This document shows, piece by piece, positions 8,138-18,616 of a stretch of 64,000 nt of DNA (the stretch's first letter is position 1; each line of letters begins with the position of its first letter). The notes under the pieces were generated by a model. It was given only the letters and a program-made list of their open reading frames with translations. It did not search any database and was not told the DNA's origin. The position numbers and the translations under genes are program-made. Source of the stretch: Alteripontixanthobacter muriae (lineage in GTDB: Bacteria > Pseudomonadota > Alphaproteobacteria > Sphingomonadales > Sphingomonadaceae); the NCBI RefSeq assembly GCF_013336795.1, contig NZ_JAAFZT010000006.1, positions 1 to 64,000 on the forward strand. Direction: 5' to 3'.

Positions 8138-8320
8138 TCGATGCGATCGGCGGCGGTAAATGGCCGCTCCGCCGCCGAAGCAGCGATTGCTTTAGGCCGG
8201 AGGCAAGTGTAGAGGCGGCACGGCGCCCCGGCCCCTGCGAAGCGCGGATGTTTTGCGGCCAGGGCTATCGTATTTTTGCGCAGTCCATCCAGATGGGCCA
8301 TCGCGTGTGGGGAAAACATC

Positions 8321-9121
8321 ATGTCGCGTCGCCGCCAGATCTACGAAGGCAAGGCCAAGATCCTTTACGAGGGGCCGGAACCCGGCACGATCATCCAGTA
8401 TTTCAAGGATGATGCCACGGCCTTCAACGCGCAGAAGAAGGGCACGATCAACGGCAAGGGCGTGATCAACAACCGGATCAGCGAATTCGTTTTCACCCGC
8501 CTCGCCCAGATCGGCATACCCACCCATTTCCTGCGCCGCCTGAACATGCGCGAACAGCTGGTCCGCCAGGTCGAGATTATCCCGATCGAAGTGGTCGTCC
8601 GCAATGTCGCCGCCGGTTCGCTGAGCAAGCGACTGGGGATCGAGGAAGGCGAACAGCTGCCGCACACGCTGATCGAATATTGCTACAAGGATGATGCGCT
8701 CGGTGACCCGCTGGTCGGCGAAGAACACATCGCCTGTTTTGGCTGGGCCAGTAACGAAGAGATGCAGGATATCGCCAGCATGGCCATCCGCATCAACGAT
8801 TTCCTCGTCGGCATGTTCGCGGCGATCAATATCCGGCTTGTCGATTTCAAGCTGGAATTCGGCCGGATGTGGGATGGCGATTACGCCCGCGTCATTCTGG
8901 CCGACGAGATCAGCCCGGATGGCTGCCGGTTGTGGGACATGAACACGGGCGAAAAGCTCGACAAGGACCGCTTCCGCCGCGACCTGGGCGGCGAGGAAGA
9001 AGCCTATCAGGAAGTCGCCCGCAGATTGGGCCTGCTCCAGAATGACGATGGCAGTGCCGGCGAGGTTTTCGACATGTCGGCGCATCGCGGAAAATTGCGG
9101 AATACTAAGCCGAAGAAGTAA
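8321..9121 (+). CDS. purC: Phosphoribosylaminoimidazole-succinocarboxamide synthase
   Basis: 266 residues from the ATG at 8321; the frame is open further upstream, but [18 protein letters not shown] is the family N-terminus. PurC joins CAIR and aspartate with ATP to form SAICAR in purine synthesis. Visible signatures are 'EGKAKILY', '[10 protein letters not shown]', '[15 protein letters not shown]' and '[10 protein letters not shown]' followed by '[14 protein letters not shown]'. The length and order of motifs are those of bacterial PurC. The next purine genes, purS and purQ, lie 3.2 kb downstream, beyond an M16 peptidase gene. Confidence 0.96.
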   Translation: MSRRRQIYEGKAKILYEGPEPGTIIQYFKDDATAFNAQKKGTINGKGVINNRISEFVFTRLAQIGIPTHFLRRLNMREQLVRQVEIIPIEVVVRNVAAGSLSKRLGIEEGEQLPHTLIEYCYKDDALGDPLVGEEHIACFGWASNEEMQDIASMAIRINDFLVGMFAAINIRLVDFKLEFGRMWDGDYARVILADEISPDGCRLWDMNTGEKLDKDRFRRDLGGEEEAYQEVARRLGLLQNDDGSAGEVFDMSAHRGKLRNTKPKK

Positions 9122-9312
9122 TCGGGCGCGCTCCTGAAGGAGCAGGCGGCCCCCTATCCGGTTTCCTGTCGCTGGTCGAAGCGCCTGCCCTGCCGGCAGA
9201 GCGCGTATTTGACCTCGCCCTAAATTGCAGTAGTCAGGAAAGTGCATGGCCGGATGGTCAGCGCACGTATGCGCCCCCTGTCATGTGCAACGCAATTGAG
9301 GGGTCGTATCTA

Positions 9313-12174
9313 ATGAACAGCACATCTTTCTCCCGGCGATTTGCCAGGGCTGCCATGGCGGGCGCATCCGCCGCCGTCCTGCTTGTCGCGACACCCGGAC
9401 TTGCACAGGGCCCGGTCGAGGGCTGGAACGTCGAAGCGACCGACGTCGTCCCCGATGCCTCGGTGATCTACGGCCAGCTGGACAACGGCATGAAATACGC
9501 CATCCGGCAGAACGACAAGCCCGAAGGCACCGCCGCCATCCGCATGCATGTCGACTTCGGGTCACTGGCCGAAGCCGATAACGAGCGCGGACTTGCTCAC
9601 TTCATCGAACACATGGCCTTCAACGGCACGACCAACATCCCCGAAGGAGAAATGGTCAAGCTGCTCGAACGCAAGGGCCTCGCCTTCGGTGCCGATACCA
9701 ACGCCTACACGGGCTTTGACGAAACCGTTTACATGCTCGACCTGCCGCAGACCAGCGACGACCTCGTCGATACGGGACTGATGCTGATGCGCGAGACTGC
9801 CGGCGAGATCCTGTTCGACCCTGCTGCCGTCGATCGCGAACGCGGCGTCATAGTCGGTGAACGCCGGGCGCGCGACAGCTTCCAGCTACGCCAGATCATG
9901 GACCAGCTGCGCTTCACAGCGCCGAACACGCCCTATGCGGACCGTTTTCCCATCGGTACGGATGAAGTGCTCACCACCGCTCCGGCGGAGCGGCTGAAGG
10001 CGCTGTACAACCGCTATTACCGGCCGGAGAACACGACACTCATCATGGTCGGCGACTTCGACCCCGCCGCTATCGAAGCGAAGATCCGCGCAGTTTTCTC
10101 CGACTGGCAGGCCGAAGGTGCAGCCGGTGCCCCCGCCCCGCTCGGCAGCGTGGACATGAACCGTCCTGCCGCTTTCGATACCTTCATCGATCCGGCAGCA
10201 CCCTCGCAAGTCCTGATCGAGATCATGCGGCCCTATGACGACCCTGCCGATACGGTAACCGAGAGGCGCGCAGCCTCCTTGCGTTCTGCCGCCACCGGCC
10301 TGTTCGACCAGCGCCTGTCGCGCCTGACCAGCGCGGCCGATTCCAACGTGCTTAATGCAGGCATCGGTCTCAGCGAATATGAGGATGCCGCCGACACCAC
10401 CACTCTGCGTGCGACGACCCGCGATGGCGCATGGCAGGAAGGGCTGGAACTGCTCGAAACCGAAGCTCGCCGTGCGGCCAAGTTCGGTTTCACCCAGCGT
10501 GAACTCGATCGCTATCTCGCCAATCGGGAGACTGCCTATCGCACGGCTGTCGAACAGGCCGAGGCACGTACTAACGCGCAGATCGCCAACGACATCGTCG
10601 CCATCGCTGCCGAGGACGATTTCCTCACCGACCCCGCCTGGCGCTACGAATTTTTCCAGACCTATCGCGGCGATCTGACGCTCGACGCCGTCAACGCACA
10701 ATTCCGCGAGTTGCTCGACGGAAGCGCACCAGTCGTCCACGTTGCCGGCAAGCAGATCGAAGGCGGTGAAGAGGCTATACAGCGAGCCTATCTGGCCAGC
10801 CTGGCCGAAGATGTCGTGCCGATGGACGCAGCCGACGAGGTCATGTTCGCCTATGACGATTTCGGCACGCCCGGTACCGTCGTTTCCGACGAGCGGATCG
10901 AGGATCTCGACATCCGTACCGTGCGCTTCGACAACAACGTACGCCTGAATATCAAGAAGACCGATTTCGAGCCGGGGCGGGTTCGCTTCAACGTGGCCAT
11001 GTCCGGCGGGCAGTTCATCCTGCCTGAGCAGAATTCGGGCTACGCTTTGATGCTGTCCACGGTAGGATCGAATGCGGCCACCGCACGCAATTCGGAAGAG
11101 GATCTGAAGGAAGTGCTGGCCGGGCGCAATGTCACCACCGGCTTCCAGCCTGCCGTGGATGCCTTCGTTGTTGGCGGGGCGACTACTCCGGAAGATCTCG
11201 AACTTCAGATGAAGGTCAGCGCCGCTTATCTGACGGATGCGGGTTTCCGTCCCGAGGCGCAGTCCCGCTACGCCTCGCTGGTGGACGTTATCTCCGAACA
11301 GCTGAACGCCACCCCGCAGAACGTCGCCGCCACGCAGGTACCGACGATCATCGCGAATGACGACCCGCGCTTCGGCATACCCGGACGTGAAGTGCTTTCC
11401 GCGCTATCGCTGGAAGACCTTCGCAGCCTGTACCTGGCCAACGCGGCCGACGCCCCGATCGAGATCGGCATCGTCGGCGACATCGACGAAGATGCCGCCA
11501 TCGCCGCCGTTGCACAAAGCTTCGGCGCATTGCCTGAAAGAATGGTGCAGCAGCCGGACTTCGCAGCCCAAAGGACAGCTCGCTTCCGTGAAGATCTGAC
11601 GCCGGTCGTGCTGACCCATGGCGGACAGGCCGACCAGGCGATGGTCAACAATTACTGGCCGCTGCCGGACGACAGCGATTATCGTCTCGAAACAGGCATC
11701 TCGATGCTCAGTTCGGTAATGCGCCTGATGCTGACGGAAGAATTGCGTGAAAACCTTGGCGCGACCTATGGAGCTAGCGTCGGCGCCAGCATGTCTGAAG
11801 ATTTCACCGACTTCGGCTATCTGGCGGCTGGCGCGGTTGTCGATCCGGCACAGATGGACGTGGTGGAAGCGGCCATTCTCGAAGTCGCCCGGCAACTTCG
11901 TGATGCGCCGGTGGATGCCGACCTCCTCACCCGCGCCCGCAATCCGGCGCTGGAGCAGCAACAGCAATCCCTGACCGACAATGGCTATTGGGCGGCCTAC
12001 GTCTCGAGCGCGCAGGGCGAAGCGGAGCGACTGGACCGCATCAGGCAGCGGCGCGCCAATCTCGAAGCTGTCACCCCCGCAGAGCTCCAGACGCTGGCCC
12101 AGCGCTATCTCGACCCTGCGCAGCGGCTTTCCGTTCGCGTCGTCGCAGAAGAGGTTGCTGCTGCCGCCAACTGA
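9313..12174 (+). CDS. M16 family zinc metallopeptidase (two-domain)
   Basis: 953 residues from the ATG at 9313; an upstream start at 9283 would put ten residues in front of a good signal peptide (about 1-32, ending GLAQ). The inverted zinc motif HFIEH is at residues 96-100, and the third ligand lies in 'GVIVGERRAR' about 80 residues later. The second half repeats the M16 fold without the motif, as in pitrilysin-like and periplasmic sphingomonad homologues. The protein is probably periplasmic and degrades short peptides. It is placed between purC and purS on the same strand and followed by a hairpin. Confidence 0.92.
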   Translation: MNSTSFSRRFARAAMAGASAAVLLVATPGLAQGPVEGWNVEATDVVPDASVIYGQLDNGMKYAIRQNDKPEGTAAIRMHVDFGSLAEADNERGLAHFIEHMAFNGTTNIPEGEMVKLLERKGLAFGADTNAYTGFDETVYMLDLPQTSDDLVDTGLMLMRETAGEILFDPAAVDRERGVIVGERRARDSFQLRQIMDQLRFTAPNTPYADRFPIGTDEVLTTAPAERLKALYNRYYRPENTTLIMVGDFDPAAIEAKIRAVFSDWQAEGAAGAPAPLGSVDMNRPAAFDTFIDPAAPSQVLIEIMRPYDDPADTVTERRAASLRSAATGLFDQRLSRLTSAADSNVLNAGIGLSEYEDAADTTTLRATTRDGAWQEGLELLETEARRAAKFGFTQRELDRYLANRETAYRTAVEQAEARTNAQIANDIVAIAAEDDFLTDPAWRYEFFQTYRGDLTLDAVNAQFRELLDGSAPVVHVAGKQIEGGEEAIQRAYLASLAEDVVPMDAADEVMFAYDDFGTPGTVVSDERIEDLDIRTVRFDNNVRLNIKKTDFEPGRVRFNVAMSGGQFILPEQNSGYALMLSTVGSNAATARNSEEDLKEVLAGRNVTTGFQPAVDAFVVGGATTPEDLELQMKVSAAYLTDAGFRPEAQSRYASLVDVISEQLNATPQNVAATQVPTIIANDDPRFGIPGREVLSALSLEDLRSLYLANAADAPIEIGIVGDIDEDAAIAAVAQSFGALPERMVQQPDFAAQRTARFREDLTPVVLTHGGQADQAMVNNYWPLPDDSDYRLETGISMLSSVMRLMLTEELRENLGATYGASVGASMSEDFTDFGYLAAGAVVDPAQMDVVEAAILEVARQLRDAPVDADLLTRARNPALEQQQQSLTDNGYWAAYVSSAQGEAERLDRIRQRRANLEAVTPAELQTLAQRYLDPAQRLSVRVVAEEVAAAAN

Positions 12175-12201
12175 TCTGCGGGACATGAGCAAGACACTAT
12201 C

Positions 12202-12237
12202 ATGGGTCCGGCGGCGCATTTGCAACGCCGGACCCAT
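12202..12237 (+). terminator. Hairpin after the M16 peptidase gene
   Basis: A perfect 12-base-pair stem pairs ATGGGTCCGGCG with CGCCGGACCCAT (12202-12213 and 12226-12237) around a 12-base loop, followed by CTGTTT. The T-run is weak, so termination may be partial. It separates the peptidase gene from purS. Confidence 0.6.
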
Positions 12238-12353
12238 CTGTTTGCATCCAGTCTTTTGCGAAGGACGCTCCTTGAGGGCTGCCGCTTGCTCGCAGTCGCC
12301 GCACAGGGCATAGGCGCATCGAATCCCCAGATCCGGAACGAGACAGGCCAATC

Positions 12354-12587
12354 ATGAAGTTACGAATTCACGTCAGCCGCAAGCCGGGTGTTCTCGACCC
12401 CGAAGGTCGCGCCGTACACCATGCGCTGGAAGGGCTCGGCTTCCAGGGTATCGAGGACGTCCGCATCGGGCGGATGGTGGAACTCGAGGTGGCGGACAAC
12501 ACCAGCGACGCAGCCATCGAGGAAATGTGCCGCAAGCTGCTCGCCAATACGGTCATCGAGAATTACCGGATCGAGAAGGTCGCCTGA
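12354..12587 (+). CDS. purS: Phosphoribosylformylglycinamidine synthase subunit PurS
   Basis: 77 residues, typical PurS size. It starts [18 protein letters not shown] and ends '[13 protein letters not shown]', both diagnostic. PurS is the small structural subunit of the three-part FGAM synthase (PurS, PurQ, PurL) used by alphaproteobacteria and Gram-positives; it bridges the glutaminase and the synthetase. The stop overlaps the purQ start by one base (TGATG), so the pair is translationally coupled. purL is not in this window. Confidence 0.95.
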   Translation: MKLRIHVSRKPGVLDPEGRAVHHALEGLGFQGIEDVRIGRMVELEVADNTSDAAIEEMCRKLLANTVIENYRIEKVA

Positions 12588-13264
12588 TGAGCTTTTCCGC
12601 AGCCGTCATCACCTTTCCCGGCTCGAATTGCGACCGCGACATGGCGGTGGCTCTGGAGACCGTCACCGGTCATGCGCCACTGCGGATCTGGCACGGCGAT
12701 GCCGATTTGCCGGAGAGGCTGGATCTGATCGCCCTGCCCGGCGGGTTCTCCTATGGCGACTATCTCCGCTCTGGCGCATTGGCCGCGCGCAGCCCGGTCC
12801 TGAAGGCGGTATCATCCGCCGCGGCGCGCGGCGTACCCGTCCTCGGCGTCTGCAACGGCTTCCAGGTGCTGACCGAAAGCGGGCTGCTACCCGGTGCGCT
12901 GATGCGGAACGAGAGCATGCATTTCATCTGCCGGGACATGCCCTTGCGGGTCGAGAATGCGGAATCCAGCTTTACGAACGGGTTCGTTACCGGTCAGGAG
13001 ATTACCATTCCGGTCGCGCATCACGACGGCAATTTTTTTGCCAATGAGGAAACTCTGGACCGGCTTGAAGGCGAAGGCAGGGTTGCTTTTCGCTACCTGG
13101 ACAGTTGCAACGGATCGCGGCGCGATATTGCGGGCATTCTGAACGCAGGCGGTAACGTCCTCGGCATGATGCCCCACCCCGAACGAGCGGTGGACGCGGC
13201 GCATGGCGGAACGGACGGTCGCATCCTGTTCGAAAGCATGTTGAACGCTCTCGCCCCTGCCTGA
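12587..13264 (+). CDS. purQ: Phosphoribosylformylglycinamidine synthase subunit PurQ
   Basis: 225 residues. A class I glutamine amidotransferase that supplies ammonia to PurL for FGAM formation. The nucleophile elbow 'GVCNGFQ' is near residue 88, and the His-Glu dyad is in 'MMPHPERAV' near residue 197. '[16 protein letters not shown]' is a PurQ signature. The start is the ATG at 12587 overlapping the purS stop; the open frame extends upstream inside purS but has no better start. No gene follows on this strand. Confidence 0.95.
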   Translation: MSFSAAVITFPGSNCDRDMAVALETVTGHAPLRIWHGDADLPERLDLIALPGGFSYGDYLRSGALAARSPVLKAVSSAAARGVPVLGVCNGFQVLTESGLLPGALMRNESMHFICRDMPLRVENAESSFTNGFVTGQEITIPVAHHDGNFFANEETLDRLEGEGRVAFRYLDSCNGSRRDIAGILNAGGNVLGMMPHPERAVDAAHGGTDGRILFESMLNALAPA

Positions 13265-13291
13265 GGCGGCACGGGGCTGCTGATCGGCTTA

Positions 13292-15643
13292 TCAGGCTCG
13301 CAGTCTGGCCTGTCGCACGAACAATTGACGGGCATCGGATGCGGACATCGGCCGTCCGAAGTGATACCCCTGGATCTTCGTGCATCCCATCTTGCGGATC
13401 ATCTCGGCTTCCTCGGCCGTTTCGACGCCTTCGGCAGTCGTCGCCATTTCGAGACTATCGGCCATCGCCACGACAGCACGGATGATGGCGAGGCTTTCGG
13501 CGCTGTTCTGAGCCGCGCCCTGCACGAAGCTGCGATCAACCTTGATGGTCGAGAACTTCAGTTTTCGCAGATAACCGAGTGATGAATAGCCGGTGCCGAA
13601 ATCGTCCAGTGCCACCGTGCAGCCCAGCGCCATGACCTGCTCCAGCGCGGCGCGCGCCAGATTGGCGTCGCGAAGAAAGATGCTCTCGGTCACCTCCACT
13701 TCCAGCCGGTGAGCCTCCAGCCCGCTCCGCCGCAGGGCGTTGACGACCGTATCTGCGAAAGCCGGTTCGACCAGTTGCTCGGGCGAGACGTTGACGGCGA
13801 TGCGAACATGGGTAGGCCAGTTCACGGCCTCGCGGCAGGCGCGCTCCATCACCCAGGTGCCGATCGGCACGATCAGCCTCGTATCCTCCGCCAGCGGGAT
13901 GAACTTGGCCGGGCTGACGAAGCCGTGTTCCTTGCTGTTCCAGCGGACGAGAGCCTCGAAGCTCACGATGGCTTCGCTGTTGGCATCCACGACAGGCTGA
14001 AAAGCGAGATCGAGTTCCTCATTTTCCAGCGCCCGGCGAAGCGAAAATTCCAGCTTGCGCCGCTCCTCTGCCGAGGCGTGCAGCGCAGGTTCGTAGCAAT
14101 AATGTTCGGACCCGCCGTTATCCTTGGCACGGTAGAGCGCGAGATCGGCATTGCGCATCAATTCCTCGACCGTGCCGCCGTCACGTGGCCCGACAGCGGA
14201 ACCGACGCTGGCGCCGACGAACAGGGTGTTCCCCTCGATGTCATAGGGCCTCGAAAGCTCGCTGATGATGGCGTCGGCGACGGTTTGCACATGGCCTTTC
14301 TTATCCGCGTCACGGATGACGATGGCGAACTCGTCCCCGCCGAGGCGGCCGCACATCTCGTTGGTGCCGAGAAGCCCCTTCAATCGGCCGGAGACCTGTG
14401 CCAGCAACTGGTCGCCGACCAGATGTCCCAGCGAGTCATTGACGGCCTTGAACCGGTCGAGGTCGATCATCAGGAAGGCACAACGCGACCGCCACTGCTT
14501 GGAATAGCGCATGGCCTCACCCAGGGCCTCGTTCAGCATCAGCCGGTTGGGCAATCCCGTCAGGGTGTCATAACGCGCAAGATAGGCGATTTTCTCGGAC
14601 GATTCCCGCTGTTCCGTCACGTCGGAGCCGACACCGCGGAAACCGAGATAGGCTCCGCGCTCGTCCAGCATCGGTGTTCCGGACAATTCCCACCAGCGCG
14701 TCGCGCCGGAAATGCTGACCTTCACGATGAGATTGGAGAAATTCTCCCGCCGCTTCAGCCGTTCGGCCAGATCGTGCAGGCTGGTGGAAAACTGACCCGT
14801 CTCCCACGCATCGCCCGATATCAGTTGCAGGAAGGGCAAGCCGTCGATCTCGTCTGTGGTGCGGCCCAGTGCGAAGGCAAAGCGCGGCGAAACCGAACGG
14901 ATCCGGCGTGCGGTGTCGACCTGCCAGAGCCAGTCGGCCTCGTTCTCTTCAAATTCGCGCAGAAGCAGCGAAACGACTTCGCTCTTTTCCACCACGCCAG
15001 CTTCCGCAATCCGGGCTTTCAAATAGTTGCGTGCGCCCTCTATCGTGCCGAGAATCGACAGGACGACGAAGACCACCACCGTCGCAGCAAGGTCGTAGGC
15101 GCCCTGCCAGCAGAACACACCGACAGCCGTCAGACCGGTGATCATCGCGAAAGTTACCGTGCCGAGCGGCGCAGCGGAAAGGCGAAGCGCCGCACTGGTC
15201 ACGAGCATGGCGGCAATGGCCCACAGCGCCATCTGCTCGCCCTGCGTGCCATAAGGCATGAACAGCAGCATCGGCGCGGACCAGACCAGCGCGATCAAGG
15301 ATTGGCTGATCGCCTGCTTGTTGAATTCGACCCGGGTCATGCGCCGCTTGTCGGCATCACCCAGCCCCTTGTCGTAGCGAATGGCCGAGTAGACAGCCAC
15401 GGCAAGAGCCGCCAGCCAGCCGAACTGAACCACGACGGAAACCTGGCCGAAATAAATCAGCACGACGAGCGCCGCAGCAATGAAATGCGTTGCGACGCGC
15501 GTGGTGCTGACCCGTGCCAAATAGGAATATTGCAATCCGCGCAGCCGCGCCCAGTCACCCGTTTCCGGATCGGTCAGACCTAGAACCGCCAAGGCAGGCA
15601 GATCGTCGGGCAAGGTCGGAAGGTCTTGGCTGTTGTCGGTCAC
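13292..15643 (-). CDS. Membrane GGDEF-EAL protein (c-di-GMP turnover)
   Basis: 783 residues from GTG at 15643. About residues 50-215 hold five to six membrane segments; a PAS-like sensor follows (about 225-345, 'DWLWQVDTARRIRSVSP'); then a GGDEF domain with intact GGDEF near residue 434 and 'DLDRFKAVNDSLGH'; then an EAL domain with 'FEALVRW' near 560, 'DDFGTGYSSLGYL', 'KVDRSFV' and 'TAEGVET'. Both catalytic sets look complete, so it could make or break c-di-GMP, with the balance set by the sensor. A soluble I-site is not obvious. It stands alone between purQ (convergent) and glmS. Confidence 0.93.
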   Translation of the reverse strand: MTDNSQDLPTLPDDLPALAVLGLTDPETGDWARLRGLQYSYLARVSTTRVATHFIAAALVVLIYFGQVSVVVQFGWLAALAVAVYSAIRYDKGLGDADKRRMTRVEFNKQAISQSLIALVWSAPMLLFMPYGTQGEQMALWAIAAMLVTSAALRLSAAPLGTVTFAMITGLTAVGVFCWQGAYDLAATVVVFVVLSILGTIEGARNYLKARIAEAGVVEKSEVVSLLLREFEENEADWLWQVDTARRIRSVSPRFAFALGRTTDEIDGLPFLQLISGDAWETGQFSTSLHDLAERLKRRENFSNLIVKVSISGATRWWELSGTPMLDERGAYLGFRGVGSDVTEQRESSEKIAYLARYDTLTGLPNRLMLNEALGEAMRYSKQWRSRCAFLMIDLDRFKAVNDSLGHLVGDQLLAQVSGRLKGLLGTNEMCGRLGGDEFAIVIRDADKKGHVQTVADAIISELSRPYDIEGNTLFVGASVGSAVGPRDGGTVEELMRNADLALYRAKDNGGSEHYCYEPALHASAEERRKLEFSLRRALENEELDLAFQPVVDANSEAIVSFEALVRWNSKEHGFVSPAKFIPLAEDTRLIVPIGTWVMERACREAVNWPTHVRIAVNVSPEQLVEPAFADTVVNALRRSGLEAHRLEVEVTESIFLRDANLARAALEQVMALGCTVALDDFGTGYSSLGYLRKLKFSTIKVDRSFVQGAAQNSAESLAIIRAVVAMADSLEMATTAEGVETAEEAEMIRKMGCTKIQGYHFGRPMSASDARQLFVRQARLRA

Positions 15644-15748
15644 ACAAGAGCGATAGAACCGAAAAGGTTATGACCGGGTAAACCAAAGTGCGGATTTTAC
15701 GAAGTATTCTTCCTTTTCAGACGCCTATGAAGGATTCTAGTGCTCCGG

Positions 15749-17584
15749 TTATTCGACCGTGACCGACTTCGCCAGATTGCGGGGCTGATCGACATCCGTG
15801 CCTTTCACGCATGCGACGTGGTAGGCCAGCAACTGCACCGGAACCGCATAGACCAGCGGCGCGATCAAGGGATGGACTCGCGGCATTTCGATGGTGGCGA
15901 TGCAGCCCTCGCCCGCTTCCTCGATGCCTTCGCGGTCCGAGATCAGCACGATCTGCCCGCCTCGCGCGCGCACTTCCTGCATGTTCGAAACTGTTTTTTC
16001 GAACAATGGTCCTGAGGGCGCCAGAACGATGACCGGTACCTTGTCGTCGATCAGCGCAATGGGTCCGTGCTTCATTTCTCCGGCGGCATAGCCTTCGGCA
16101 TGAATATAGCTGATTTCCTTCAGCTTCAGCGCACCTTCCATGGCGAGCGGGTAATCGGGCCCGCGCCCCAGATACAACACATCGCGCGCAGGCGCGATGA
16201 GCGGAGCCATGGCTTCGATGTCCTCGTCATGCGCCAGCGCCGCATTGAGGCAGGCCGGTGCCTCGAGCAGATGACCGACGACCGCCTGTTCCTCGGTACG
16301 GTCCATCAGCCCTTTGCGAACAGCCATATGCGCCGCGAGTGCTGCGAGCACAGCGAGTTGGCAGGTAAATGCCTTGGTCGAAGCCACGCCGATTTCCGGA
16401 CCCGCATGAGTCGGAAGCAGCAGATCCGCCTCACGTGCCATGCTGCTGGTGGGCACGTTCACCACCACCCCAATGGTCTGACCTGCCTGACGGCAATGGC
16501 GAAGCGCCGCCAGAGTATCCGCCGTTTCGCCGCTTTGCGAAATGAACAGCGCAAGGCCGCCTTCCTCCAGCACCGGCTCGCGGTAGCGGAACTCGCTCGC
16601 TACATCGATGTCGACCGGCACGCGGGCGAACTGCTCGAACCAATATTTCGCCACCAACCCGGCATAATAGGACGTGCCGCAGGCGACGATGGTGACCCGG
16701 CGAATGGACGAAAGATCGAAGTCGATCTGAGGCAGGGCCACGCTAGCATCGCTCTGCCGCAGATAGGAGCCGAGAGTCTGCGCGACGACGGTCGGCTGTT
16801 CAAAGATCTCCTTCTGCATGAAGTGCCGGTAGTTGCCCTTCTCGACCGCAGCTGCCGATGCACCCGAAGTGGTGATCTCGCGCGTGACCGGCGCATTGTC
16901 GGCACCGAAGATCTCGACGCTGTCCTGGCGAAGCACGACCCAGTCGCCTTCCTCGAGATAGGCGATACGCTGCGTCAGCGGCGCCAGCGCAAGCGCATCA
17001 GACCCAAGGAACATTTCGGGGCGGTCAGCATCGGTGCCATAGCCGAGCACGAGCGGCGAGCCGAGCCGCGCGCCGATGATCATGTCCGGGTGGCTGCGGA
17101 AGGCGATGGCGAGAGCGAAAGCTCCCCGCAGCATCGGCAGTACGGCACGCACTGCGTCCTGCGGGCTGGCGCCATCCTCGACCTGTTCCGAGATAAGGTG
17201 AGCGACCACTTCGCTATCGGTATCGCTCTCCAGGGTCCGGCCTCTGGCGCGCAGATCGTCACGCAGCTGCTTGAAATTCTCGATGATGCCATTGTGCACC
17301 AGCGCGACTTCCGGCGTGGCATGCGGGTGAGCGTTGCGCGCTGTCGGGGCGCCATGCGTGGCCCAGCGCGTGTGAGCGATGCCGGTGGTGCCCGGAGCAG
17401 GATTGTCGGCCAGTTCGCGGACCAGATTGGCCAGCTTGCCCTCGGCTCGCCGGCGGATCAGCATGCCGTCATCCTGCGTGCAGATGCCAGCCGAATCATA
17501 CCCGCGATATTCCATGCGCTTCAGCCCGTCGACCAGACGGTCCGCAACCGGATCTGCCGAGACGATACCGATGATTCCGCACAT
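15749..17584 (-). CDS. glmS: Glutamine--fructose-6-phosphate aminotransferase (isomerizing)
   Basis: 611 residues, full length. GlmS makes glucosamine-6-phosphate, the entry to peptidoglycan and LPS sugars. The N-terminal glutaminase starts MCGIIGIV, with Cys2 as nucleophile and 'RMEYRGYDSAG'. The two SIS isomerase domains follow, with 'VACGTSYYAG' and 'SQSGETADT', and the protein ends in the conserved KSVTVE. GAAGGGC lies about seven bases before the ATG. No glmS ribozyme or GlmZ-type site is apparent in the short upstream gap, although a RapZ homologue is encoded at 58.4 kb. Confidence 0.97.
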   Translation of the reverse strand: MCGIIGIVSADPVADRLVDGLKRMEYRGYDSAGICTQDDGMLIRRRAEGKLANLVRELADNPAPGTTGIAHTRWATHGAPTARNAHPHATPEVALVHNGIIENFKQLRDDLRARGRTLESDTDSEVVAHLISEQVEDGASPQDAVRAVLPMLRGAFALAIAFRSHPDMIIGARLGSPLVLGYGTDADRPEMFLGSDALALAPLTQRIAYLEEGDWVVLRQDSVEIFGADNAPVTREITTSGASAAAVEKGNYRHFMQKEIFEQPTVVAQTLGSYLRQSDASVALPQIDFDLSSIRRVTIVACGTSYYAGLVAKYWFEQFARVPVDIDVASEFRYREPVLEEGGLALFISQSGETADTLAALRHCRQAGQTIGVVVNVPTSSMAREADLLLPTHAGPEIGVASTKAFTCQLAVLAALAAHMAVRKGLMDRTEEQAVVGHLLEAPACLNAALAHDEDIEAMAPLIAPARDVLYLGRGPDYPLAMEGALKLKEISYIHAEGYAAGEMKHGPIALIDDKVPVIVLAPSGPLFEKTVSNMQEVRARGGQIVLISDREGIEEAGEGCIATIEMPRVHPLIAPLVYAVPVQLLAYHVACVKGTDVDQPRNLAKSVTVE

Positions 17585-17716
17585 AAATTCAGCCCTTCAA
17601 ACCAGATTGGCGGCACGAGCGCCGCACGCGCCCTGCCCGTTCAGATATTGCCGGCACCTTAAAGGCGCGCACCGGCAGTTCAACTCGCCCGATAAATGCG
17701 TCGGACGAAATAGATG

Positions 17717-18616
17717 TCATTCCGGTCTCGGAACTTCGCGGACGCGGCCCGCACGCCAGAGATACAGCCCCGCGGCAATGATCACCCCGGCGCCGATCCA
17801 CGTTGCACCATCGGGCGCATCGCCGAACAGCAGCCAGCCAAGCGTGACCGCGACAAGCAGCTGGACATAGACCATCGGCGCGACCGTCGCGGCTCCTGCT
17901 TTCGTCGTGCCCATATAGATGAGCCAGTGCCCGCTGCTGGCCGAAATCGCGACCAGAACGCAGCGTAGCACAACGGTCCAGTCCGGCCAGCCGATCTCGA
18001 GCGACGGCATACCGCTCATGTTCCCGACGAATGCGGCCGCCACGAGGATTGGGGCGGCGAAAGCGGCGATGAACGCCTGCATCGCCAACGGACTCGCAGC
18101 ACCTGCAACCGCCCGGTTCGCCATGAACAATATGCTCATGCCCAGCGCCGAACCGAGCGGCAGCAATGCCGCCAGCCCAAGCGCCGAAAAATTGGGCCGA
18201 AGCACGATCAGTACGCCGATGAAGGCAATGCCCGATGCGATCCACGTCGCCCGGCGGGATTTCTCCTTGAGGAACAGCGGAGCCAGGACGGCAGTCAGGA
18301 TGGGACTGACGAAGACGATCGTCGTCGCCTCGGCCAATTGCATCACGAACAAAGCGGAAAAGAAGCATAAAGTGGCGAAGGCCACTGCAGCCCCGCGCAG
18401 CAATTGCAGACCCGGACGCGGCATGGTGAAACCCGCCCTGCCCTCTGCCATGAACAGCAAGGTGCAAAGGCCGATCGCCCCTGCGACATAGCGAAGCGCC
18501 GCGATGGCGGTGGGTGCCCACATCCCGCTCATCGTCTTGATGACGGCATCTCCGCTGCTGAGCAGGATAAAGCCGCCTGCGGTAAACAACAGGCCGCTGC
18601 GGTCGTTCTGAAGCAC
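17717..18616 (-). CDS. EamA/DMT family transporter
   Basis: 299 residues from GTG at 18616, preceded by GGGGAA. A TTG at 18682 would add 22 polar residues with no ribosome site. Ten hydrophobic segments form two EamA repeats, with 'EATTIVFVSPILTAVLAPLFLKEK' features in the first repeat and 'MVYVQLLVAVTLGWLLFGD' in the second. The protein is an inner-membrane drug/metabolite exporter of unknown substrate. It lies 132 bases from glmS on the same strand. A second EamA gene sits at 20.7 kb on the other side of cpaF. Confidence 0.88.
   Translation of the reverse strand: MLQNDRSGLLFTAGGFILLSSGDAVIKTMSGMWAPTAIAALRYVAGAIGLCTLLFMAEGRAGFTMPRPGLQLLRGAAVAFATLCFFSALFVMQLAEATTIVFVSPILTAVLAPLFLKEKSRRATWIASGIAFIGVLIVLRPNFSALGLAALLPLGSALGMSILFMANRAVAGAASPLAMQAFIAAFAAPILVAAAFVGNMSGMPSLEIGWPDWTVVLRCVLVAISASSGHWLIYMGTTKAGAATVAPMVYVQLLVAVTLGWLLFGDAPDGATWIGAGVIIAAGLYLWRAGRVREVPRPE

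Noticed and set aside
13709-15583. 624-codon plus-strand frame over the GGDEF-EAL gene
   Set aside because: Antisense shadow; the minus strand has complete GGDEF and EAL motifs.
16067-17662. 531-codon plus-strand frame over glmS
   Set aside because: Antisense shadow of a certain housekeeping gene.
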